Shown here piece by piece: positions 5,390 to 10,808 of a DNA stretch of 10,808 nucleotides. The first letter of the stretch is position 1; each line of letters starts with the position of its first letter. A program made the translations under genes and the position numbers. Below the pieces are notes generated by a model. It did not search any database. It saw only the letters and a program-made list of their open reading frames with translations, and had not been told where the DNA came from. Source of the stretch: an uncultured bacterium (lineage in GTDB: Bacteria > Bacteroidota > Bacteroidia > Bacteroidales > Bacteroidaceae); the NCBI GenBank assembly GCA_945788485.1, contig CALZMB010000055.1, forward strand, positions 1 to 10,808. The letters are read 5' to 3'.

Positions 5390-7507
5390 ATGGCAAAACA
5401 CGATTTGCATTTTACACGTAATATCGGTATCATGGCTCACATCGATGCCGGTAAGACAACAACATCTGAGCGTATTCTCTTCTATACTGGCAAGACCCAC
5501 AAGATTGGCGAGACCCACGACGGCAGCGCGACAATGGACTGGATGGCTCAGGAGCAGGAGCGCGGTATCACCATTACATCCGCTGCCACCACATGTTTCT
5601 GGAACTACCTTGGCCATCAGTACAAGATCAACCTGATCGACACTCCGGGACACGTTGACTTTACAGCAGAGGTTGAGCGTTCGCTCCGTGTTCTTGACGG
5701 TGCTGTCGCAACATACTGTGCAGTAGGTGGTGTAGAGCCACAGTCTGAGACTGTATGGCGTCAGGCTGACAAATACAATGTGCCGCGTATCGGTTATGTG
5801 AACAAGATGGACCGTTCAGGCGCTAACTACTACGATGTTGTTCGTCAGATGAAAGAGGTTCTCGGTGCAAACCCTGTCTCCCTTTGTTGTCCTATCGGTG
5901 CAGAGGAGACATTCAAGGGTCTTGTTGACCTCGTGAAGATGAAGGCTATCTTCTGGCACGACGAGACAATGGGCGCTGACTACGATGTCGAGGATATCCC
6001 GGCAGACATGGTTGACGAGTGCAACGAGTGGCGCGACAAGCTTCTCGAGTCAGCTGCCGAGTTCGACGAGGCTCTTATGGAGAAATACTTCGACGACCCG
6101 ACAACAATCACTGAGGAAGAAATCATCGCTGCCATCCGCAAGGGCACGCTCGCGCTGAAGTGCGTACCTATGCTCTGCGGCTCATCATTTAAGAACAAGG
6201 GTGTTCAGACAATGCTCGACTATGTATGTGCTCTCCTTCCCTCTCCAATGGACACAGAGAACATCGTAGGTACAAACCCAGACACCGAGGAAGAGGAGGA
6301 CCGCAAGCCTTCTGCTGACGAGCCGACATCAGCTCTCGCATTCAAGATTGCGACTGACCCTTATGTAGGCCGCCTCGTATTCTTCCGCGTCTATTCAGGT
6401 TGCGTAGCAGCAGGTTCTTATGTATATAACCCGCGTTCCGGAAAGAAAGAGCGCGTGAGCCGTCTCTTCCAGATGCACTCCAACAAGCAGAACCCTGTTG
6501 AGGAGATTTCAGCAGGCGACATCGGCTCAGGTGTAGGTTTCAAGGATATCCGCACAGGTGATACCCTCTGCGACGAAGAGCATCCTATCGTACTGGAGTC
6601 TATGACATTCCCAGACACCGTTATCTCTATCGCTGTCGAGCCTAAGTCACAGGCAGACATTGCTAAGCTTGACAACGGTCTCGCAAAACTTGCTGAGGAG
6701 GATCCTACATTCACCGTACGCACCGACGAGCAGTCTGGCCAGACAGTCATCTCTGGTATGGGTGAGCTTCACCTCGACATCATCATCGACCGTCTGAAGC
6801 GTGAGTTCAAGGTAGAATGTAACCAGGGCAAGCCACAGGTTAACTACAAAGAGGCCATTACACGCGAGGTTAACCTCCGCGAGGTATATAAGAAGCAGTC
6901 TGGTGGTCGTGGTAAGTTCGCTGATATCATCGTCAACGTAGGCCCTAAGGACGAAGACTACAAAGAGGGCGACCTTCAGTTCATCAACGAGGTTAAGGGC
7001 GGTAACGTGCCTAAGGAGTTCATCCCTGCCGTACAGAAAGGCTTTGAGGATTGCCTGAAAGCCGGTGTACTTGGCGGCTTCCCTGTCACAGGTCTGAAGG
7101 TCACACTCCTCGACGGTTCGTTCCACCCGGTTGACTCCGACCAGCTCTCATTCGAGCTTGCAGCCCGCAACGCTTTCAAGAACGCATGTCCTAAGGCAGG
7201 TCCTGTCCTCATGGAGCCAATCATGAAGGTAGAGGTCGTTACTCCAGAAGAATCAATGGGCGATGTCATCGGTGACCTTAACAAGCGCCGCGGCATGGTG
7301 CTCGGCATGGACGACGCTCGCTCAGGCGCAAAGATTGTGAAGGCGATGGTGCCTCTGGCAGAGATGTTCGGTTATGTAACAGCACTTCGTACCATCACTT
7401 CCGGTCGTGCTACATCATCCATGGAATACGACCACCACGAGGCAGTCTCAAGCTCTATCGCCAAGACAATCCTCGAAGAGTGCAAGGGTCGTGCTGACCT
7501 CGTTTAA
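5390..7507 (+). CDS. fusA: Elongation factor G (EF-G)
   Basis: This 705-residue translational GTPase drives tRNA-mRNA translocation and, with ribosome recycling factor, subunit splitting. The G domain motifs are intact: G1 AHIDAGKT (16-23), switch I RGIT (58-61), G3 DTPGH (84-88) and G4 NKMD (138-141). A G' insert follows (about 170-260), then domain II beginning near the SALAFKIATDPYVGRLVFFRVYSG segment. Domains III-V include GMGELHLDIIIDRLKREF, the QSGGRGKFADI loop and the C-terminal FGYVTALRTITSGRATSSMEYDHHE. Its place after rpsG and before rpsJ marks it as the housekeeping EF-G rather than an EF-G2 paralogue. The start is supported by a strong Shine-Dalgarno. No frameshift or missing residue seen. 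Confidence 0.97.
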   Translation: MAKHDLHFTRNIGIMAHIDAGKTTTSERILFYTGKTHKIGETHDGSATMDWMAQEQERGITITSAATTCFWNYLGHQYKINLIDTPGHVDFTAEVERSLRVLDGAVATYCAVGGVEPQSETVWRQADKYNVPRIGYVNKMDRSGANYYDVVRQMKEVLGANPVSLCCPIGAEETFKGLVDLVKMKAIFWHDETMGADYDVEDIPADMVDECNEWRDKLLESAAEFDEALMEKYFDDPTTITEEEIIAAIRKGTLALKCVPMLCGSSFKNKGVQTMLDYVCALLPSPMDTENIVGTNPDTEEEEDRKPSADEPTSALAFKIATDPYVGRLVFFRVYSGCVAAGSYVYNPRSGKKERVSRLFQMHSNKQNPVEEISAGDIGSGVGFKDIRTGDTLCDEEHPIVLESMTFPDTVISIAVEPKSQADIAKLDNGLAKLAEEDPTFTVRTDEQSGQTVISGMGELHLDIIIDRLKREFKVECNQGKPQVNYKEAITREVNLREVYKKQSGGRGKFADIIVNVGPKDEDYKEGDLQFINEVKGGNVPKEFIPAVQKGFEDCLKAGVLGGFPVTGLKVTLLDGSFHPVDSDQLSFELAARNAFKNACPKAGPVLMEPIMKVEVVTPEESMGDVIGDLNKRRGMVLGMDDARSGAKIVKAMVPLAEMFGYVTALRTITSGRATSSMEYDHHEAVSSSIAKTILEECKGRADLV

Positions 7508-7655
7508 TACACGGTCTGCATAACATAGCAATTCCAACAAAGTGCGAGAGCCGTGTGTGAGCAAATGACTCTTTACACGCGTCTCTCCGCTTCTTTCAAC
7601 CGTCGTGATGTATGTCGCGGCAAATATAAACAACAATCAAAAACAAAAAGACAAA
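7508..7655 (+). promoter_or_regulatory. fusA-rpsJ gap with two competing hairpins
   Basis: In this 148-nt gap, ACACGG (7509-7514) can pair with CCGTGT (7551-7556). The second element can instead join a downstream hairpin: CGTGTGTGAG (7552-7561) with CTC-ttt-ACACGCG (7569-7581), ten pairs including one T-G and a 3-nt bulge. The two folds share 7551-7556 and exclude each other. The final 45 nt are A-rich and open. No promoter or T-run is seen. A regulatory switch for rpsJ is possible but unproven. Confidence 0.4.
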
Positions 7656-7961
7656 ATGAGTCAGAAAATCCGTATCAAGCTGAAGAGCTACGACCACCAG
7701 CTCGTAGATAAGTCAGCAGAGAAGATTGTTAAAGCCGTTAAGGCTACAGGTGCTGTTGTCAGCGGTCCTATCCCTCTCCCAACACACAAGCGTATCTTCA
7801 CAGTCAACCGTTCTACATTCGTAAACAAGAAGTCACGCGAGCAGTTCCAGCTCTCAACCTACAAGCGTCTCATCGACATCTACAGCTCTACAGCAAAGAC
7901 TGTTGATGCTCTCATGAAGCTTGAACTTCCTTCAGGTGTAGAGGTTGAAATCAAAGTGTAG
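7656..7961 (+). CDS. rpsJ: 30S ribosomal protein S10 (uS10)
   Basis: The ATG at 7656 gives a 101-residue S10: MSQKIRIKLKSYDHQLVDKSAEKIVKAVKATGAVVSGPIPLPTH, then NKKSREQFQLSTYKRLIDIYSS and LPSGVEVEIKV. An in-frame GTG 17 codons upstream would add residues no S10 has and is rejected. S10 assembles late in the head of the 30S subunit; the same protein (NusE) works in transcription antitermination with NusB. In the ordinary arrangement rplC follows directly on the same strand. Here rpsJ is followed by a long palindromic element and a terminator, so it ends its transcription unit. Confidence 0.97.
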   Translation: MSQKIRIKLKSYDHQLVDKSAEKIVKAVKATGAVVSGPIPLPTHKRIFTVNRSTFVNKKSREQFQLSTYKRLIDIYSSTAKTVDALMKLELPSGVEVEIKV

Positions 7962-7986
7962 TACATAGCTATACTAAGGAATAATC

Positions 7987-8186
7987 TATAGGTGGATTCT
8001 ATAAATGCCCACCGTCAAATTTATGGATATTAAAGGGTTAACGTTTTGCCATCTTTTGGATTCTTTTTGGTTCAAATTGTAAGTCGTATCGGTCACGTAG
8101 CCCGCTACGCTCCCTCTCCAACTTTCAATTTGTCCTCAAAAACAATCTCAAAATCTGACAAAGCGCATTTATAGAACCCACCTATA
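7987..8186. repeat. About 200-bp imperfect palindrome, MITE-like element
   Basis: The ends are 22-bp inverted repeats (7987-8008 and 8165-8186) with a single mismatch (A7996 against C8177), core GGTGG(A/G)TTCTATAAATGC. Inside is a second, concentric set: CAAATTGTAAGT (8073-8084) against ACTTTCAATTTG (8121-8132), and at the tip CGTAG (8096-8100) against CTACG (8105-8109); both centre on 8102.5. Pairing continues outward with small bulges through T-rich left and A-rich right tracts (8043-8070 with 8135-8163). The only large asymmetry is about 34 unpaired bases on the left (8009-8042). There is no transposase or ORF. Both ends adjoin TATA, so a target-site duplication cannot be resolved. Best reading: a non-autonomous mobile or repetitive hairpin element. 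Confidence 0.7.
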
Positions 8187-8226
8187 AGAGTCAAGTCCAG
8201 CTCATGCCGGCTAGGCTCTTTTTTTT
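8186..8226 (+). terminator. Intrinsic terminator after rpsJ
   Basis: AAGAG (8186-8190) pairs with CTCTT (8216-8220), with further pairing inside (for example TC/GG, AG/CT and a tip GC/GC around TCAT), followed by a run of eight T (8219-8226). It directly abuts the right end of the palindromic element and should end the rpsL-rpsG-fusA-rpsJ transcript. Confidence 0.75.
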
Positions 8227-8246
8227 ATTCTACCATAACATAACAA

Positions 8247-8254
8247 CTTGTCAA
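8247..8254 (-). repeat. Further copy of the TTGACAAG octamer
   Basis: CTTGTCAA here, within AACTTGTCAACTATT (8245-8259), is the inverse of the TTGACAAG unit at 3825-3832, including part of its flanking AG and TT context. It lies between the rpsJ terminator and the pseudouridine synthase start, again in intergenic DNA. Confidence 0.5.
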
Positions 8255-8302
8255 CTATTTAGCCAAGAGCAAACAACACGTCACCCTAAAACCACCGTCC
8301 CC

Positions 8303-10021
8303 GTGAACCCGGTTATCACTTACATACCAGATGACATCGCTGTACCATCCCGGCTGAACTGTCCGTTCTACTACCAGCCCGACGAGAGCGCGCGTTTCGC
8401 CGCTCATGAGGTTGCGCAAGAGCTGTCATGCAAATCGGCATGGCACGACGAGATAAGCAAGGGCAAGATGTTCGGCGTACTTGTAGTGGAGACGCAAGAC
8501 GGCAAGAAAGGCTTTCTGAAGGCATATTCGGGACAGATACATGGCAGGGAAGACTGGGAAGGATGGATGCCGCCTGTCTTCGACTATCTTCAGCCTGACG
8601 GACTATTCTTGACAAGCGAGCGTGTCATCACGTCACTTAACAAAGAGATAACATCAGCAGAACAGTCTCCACGCTATGCGATAGACTGCGCAAGGCTGCA
8701 ACGTCTGAAAGACGAGCGTGACAAAGAGGTGTCTGAATATAAAGCCTTCATGGCTCAGGCGAAAGCCGCAAGGGCGCGTCGCAGGCTGTCAGGCGAAGAT
8801 TCGGAGATGCTCATCAAAGAGAGCCAGCACCAGAAAGCGACGCTGCGCCGTCTGAAGAAACATCACGAAGGCATCATCCTTTCTGCCGAGACACTCGTCA
8901 GGGAACATGCAGAGCGTATCAACGCGATGCGCAGAAAGCGGCGTCAGCTGTCCGATGAGCTGCAGCGATGGCTTTTCAGCCATTTCGTCGTCAGCAACGT
9001 CATTGGCGAGACACGCAGCCTTCTCGACATCTTCGCCTCCACCCCGCAGCACATTCCGCCCTCTGGAGCCGGCGAGTGCTGCGCTCCTAAGCTCTTGCAA
9101 TATGCCATCACGCACCATCTCCGTCCATGCAGCATGGCAGAGTTCTGGTGGGGCGAGAGCCCAAAAGGTGAGCTGCGCCAGCATCTCTCTTTCTACCCCG
9201 CCTGTCAAGGCAAGTGCAAACCCATCCTCGACTTCATGCTGAAAGGCATAGAGACAGCCCCGAACCCTCTTGAGGGCGACGAGACGACGACATCACTTCA
9301 TATTCTATATGAAGACAGCGGCATCATAGCCGTCCATAAGCCAGAGGGTATGCTCTCCGTTCCAGGCACAGGCAAACGTCTCTCAGCCGCCGACATACTC
9401 TCCTCGCAGCTCTCCCGGCGTGACGATTCCGCCGCCACTCACAACACAGAAGCCGGCGACACGGCATTCCAGACACGTCAGACAGATACAGGCGGCACAA
9501 CTTCTTCCCCTCCCCTGCTCTACCCCACGCATCGTCTCGATATGCAGACTTCCGGGATATTGCTCTTCGCCAAGAGCAAAGAGATGCAGAGCGTGCTCCA
9601 GCGGATGTTCGCGTCGCACGAGATACGCAAGCGTTATATCGCTGTCGTAGAGCGGCGTGGTGACAGCCGTCTTGCGCTGCATACGGGCGACGAGGGCGAG
9701 ATACGTCTTCCGCTCTGCGCAGACTACATCAACCGCCCGCGTCAGCGTGTGGATTATGCAGTCGGGAAAGAAAGCGTCACACGCTATGCCGTACTTGATG
9801 TCGCTTACGCCACCATGCGCCTTGAGCTATATCCCCTCACCGGTCGCACACATCAGCTGCGCGTCCATTGCGCCCACCCTGACGGTCTTGGTATGCCTAT
9901 CGTCGGCGACGACCTCTACGGCACCCACAGCCAGCGTCTCCTTCTTCACGCCGAGAGCGTCACGTTCACACACCCCGAAACAAAAAAGATGATAACCATC
10001 AGCGACGAATGTCCTTTCTGA
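8303..10021 (+). CDS. RluA-family pseudouridine synthase with long N-terminal extension
   Basis: The product isomerises uridine to pseudouridine in RNA; its target (rRNA or tRNA) cannot be told. Numbered from GTG 8303 (572 residues), the C-terminal half has the RluA domain: KPEGMLSVPG (346-355), catalytic HRLDMQTSG with Asp413, and GRTHQLRVH (514-522). The N-terminal half has PFYYQPDE, a GKMFGVLVV strand, a WEGWMPPVFDYLQPDG block, a charged, probably coiled-coil region (about 120-215), and paired cysteines GECCAPKLL (259-260) and ACQGKC (301, 305) that could bind metal. A low-complexity Ser/Thr/Asp linker (about 365-405) precedes the catalytic motif. An ATG at 8204 would lie in the rpsJ terminator and encode repeat DNA, so GTG is preferred; homologues as I recall them begin shortly before the DDIAVP stretch. 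Confidence 0.87.
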   Translation: MNPVITYIPDDIAVPSRLNCPFYYQPDESARFAAHEVAQELSCKSAWHDEISKGKMFGVLVVETQDGKKGFLKAYSGQIHGREDWEGWMPPVFDYLQPDGLFLTSERVITSLNKEITSAEQSPRYAIDCARLQRLKDERDKEVSEYKAFMAQAKAARARRRLSGEDSEMLIKESQHQKATLRRLKKHHEGIILSAETLVREHAERINAMRRKRRQLSDELQRWLFSHFVVSNVIGETRSLLDIFASTPQHIPPSGAGECCAPKLLQYAITHHLRPCSMAEFWWGESPKGELRQHLSFYPACQGKCKPILDFMLKGIETAPNPLEGDETTTSLHILYEDSGIIAVHKPEGMLSVPGTGKRLSAADILSSQLSRRDDSAATHNTEAGDTAFQTRQTDTGGTTSSPPLLYPTHRLDMQTSGILLFAKSKEMQSVLQRMFASHEIRKRYIAVVERRGDSRLALHTGDEGEIRLPLCADYINRPRQRVDYAVGKESVTRYAVLDVAYATMRLELYPLTGRTHQLRVHCAHPDGLGMPIVGDDLYGTHSQRLLLHAESVTFTHPETKKMITISDECPF

Positions 10022-10055
10022 GACATCCATGCAAGATGGTTATCATCTTTTTTTT
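9982..10055. terminator. Long stem-loop terminator overlapping the gene end, probably bidirectional
   Basis: AAAAAAGATGATAACCATC (9982-10000) is a perfect 19-bp inverse of 10035-10053, with a 34-nt loop that contains the pseudouridine synthase stop codon. A run of eight T closes the right side; six A on the left give a T-run for the opposite strand. A shorter alternative hairpin is AAGATG/CATCTT (10033-10049). It sits between two convergent genes and suits both. Confidence 0.75.
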
Positions 10056-10093
10056 ATGTTTCTTCCGGGTCTGTTAGTAATCTGCAGTATCTC

Positions 10094-10483
10094 TCACTCT
10101 CCTTTGTCGTAGATATGGAAGATGCGTGTCATCATCTGCCATTTCTCGTCCGATGTAGCCTCTGCGCTGCAATTCTGGAACTGCGCGACATATTCCTCCC
10201 ACTCCTGCTGCCCCGGCAGCGTGGCAAGTCTTGTCATCGCGTCGTCCCAGTTGAAGTCTTCATGCGCTTCAACAATCATTACGAGACGGTTACCGGCGAT
10301 ATACACCTCCATCTCCAGTATGCCGACCTCTCTCATCCCGGCCATTATCTCCGGTCTGAAATGCTGTTCGTCATGTGCGAGACAATACTTCCTGATCAGT
10401 TCGGCGTCATCTTTGAGTTCCATCGTCTGGCAATATCTCTTCGTCTTGAAAGGATATTGCATCTGCGGGTAGCCTTGGTTCAT
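10094..10483 (-). CDS. L-rhamnose mutarotase family protein (RhaM/RhaU type)
   Basis: This 129-residue cytoplasmic protein has the mutarotase pattern: KRYCQTMELKDD, then YCLAHDEQHFRPEI (33-46), GILEMEVYIAGNRLVMIVE (54-72), LPGQQEWEEYVAQFQ and DEKWQMMTRIFHI at the end. The family interconverts alpha and beta anomers of L-rhamnose; in E. coli RhaM, Tyr18 and His22 act in the active site and align with Tyr33 and His37 here. It is about 25 residues longer than E. coli RhaM, mostly at the N-terminus. Methionine 8 is an alternative start. No rhamnose genes are near, so the true substrate could be another deoxysugar. It follows the HIT gene by 55 nt and may share its transcript. Confidence 0.85.
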   Translation of the reverse strand: MNQGYPQMQYPFKTKRYCQTMELKDDAELIRKYCLAHDEQHFRPEIMAGMREVGILEMEVYIAGNRLVMIVEAHEDFNWDDAMTRLATLPGQQEWEEYVAQFQNCSAEATSDEKWQMMTRIFHIYDKGE

Positions 10484-10538
10484 ACTATTCTTGAAAAGTG
10501 AGAAAAAGGGTCATTACAGTTACAGTCGCTCAGCACGT

Positions 10539-10808
10539 TCATTCAAAGTTAGCGCGTATCTTCTCTGCAATTTCCTCAAACTCCTCTTTCGTGAGTTCAA
10601 GTTTCTTGTTCGAGAAAATCATGTCTTTTTCCGTCTGCATCGGCACAAGATGAATATGTGCGTGCGGCACCTCCAGTCCGAGAACAGCCTGTCCCACCTT
10701 TAAACACGGGAAGGCTTTCTTTATCGCTACGGCGACGCGTTTTGCGAAGACCTGGAACTCAGCTATCTCTTCGTCCTCCATATCGAAGATATAGTCCACC
10801 TCACGTTT
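10539..10808 (-). CDS. HIT family nucleotide-binding hydrolase, 5' end cut by window edge
   Basis: The frame stays open to the right edge; the visible 89 residues are KREVDYIFDMEDEEIAEF through to the stop. The HIT signature GLEVPHAHIHLVPM carries the His-X-His-X-His motif (HAHIH), the middle/last histidine region being the nucleophile site in this superfamily. HIT (HINT/PKCI-like) proteins hydrolyse nucleoside phosphoramidates or dinucleotides, with targets often unknown in bacteria. The GTG at 10799 lies inside a conserved KxEVDYIFD segment, so it is not the start; about 40 residues, including the usual FxKIxxGEIP region, should lie beyond the edge. rhaM-like gene follows after 55 nt. Confidence 0.9.
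   Translation of the reverse strand, partial: KREVDYIFDMEDEEIAEFQVFAKRVAVAIKKAFPCLKVGQAVLGLEVPHAHIHLVPMQTEKDMIFSNKKLELTKEEFEEIAEKIRANFE

Noticed and set aside
4958..5653. 231-residue minus-strand frame opposite rpsG/fusA
   Set aside because: Shadow frame caused by biased codon use of highly expressed genes; Cys/Leu/Val-rich with no domain.
7605..7655. Upstream GTG start extending rpsJ by 17 residues
   Set aside because: S10 proteins start at the MSQKIRIKL segment; the extension has no counterpart in the family.
7962..8186. Possible small protein or transposase remnant in the palindromic element
   Set aside because: No frame in the element reads through without stops to give a recognisable product; the symmetry explains the sequence better.
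8204..8302. ATG start at 8204 for the pseudouridine synthase
   Set aside because: The ATG lies in the rpsJ terminator hairpin and the first 33 residues would come from the T-run and repeat DNA; GTG 8303 fits the family better, though this is not proven.

Overview
The window is a housekeeping stretch of a Bacteroidota chromosome, most likely Bacteroidales and probably a Prevotella-like genus. Four things point there: the r-protein sequences; a DUF3467 protein next to rpsL; promoter-like sequences of the Bacteroidota form (TTG, 20 nt, TAnnTTTG) ahead of rplC, the DUF3467 gene and rpsL; and A-rich start regions that mostly lack a Shine-Dalgarno sequence. I found no defence system, prophage, CRISPR array or tRNA/rRNA gene.

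Layout. Positions 1-2991 (minus strand) hold the S10-operon genes rplC, rplD, rplW, rplB, rpsS and the start of rplV, which runs off the left edge. Positions 2992-3475 form a divergent regulatory region: a promoter and about 168 nt leader for rplC on one side, a promoter for the DUF3467 gene on the other, and a dyad over the rplC -33 element. Positions 3476-7961 (plus strand) hold the DUF3467 gene, a 550-bp gap with repeats and hairpins, then the str-type cluster rpsL, rpsG, fusA and rpsJ. Positions 7962-8302 hold a roughly 200-bp imperfect palindrome followed by an intrinsic terminator. Positions 8303-10021 encode a long RluA-type pseudouridine synthase, ending in a stem-loop terminator whose left arm lies inside the gene. 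On the minus strand beyond it are an L-rhamnose mutarotase-family gene and a HIT-family gene cut by the right edge.

How the genes work together. Nearly everything serves translation: 30S proteins S7, S10, S12 and S19, 50S proteins L2, L3, L4, L22 and L23, elongation factor EF-G and an RNA pseudouridine synthase. The main architectural point is that rpsJ and rplC, normally adjacent and co-directional in one long operon, lie on opposite strands with the whole DUF3467-rpsL-rpsG-fusA-rpsJ block between them. rpsJ is now the last gene of its unit, and rplC starts its own unit from its own promoter. The palindromic repeat sits exactly where rpsJ would normally continue into rplC, so it marks a possible rearrangement breakpoint.

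Limits. Promoters, hairpins and leader roles were read by eye from sequence patterns. Statements on typical gene order and family features come from memory of these families, not from a search.
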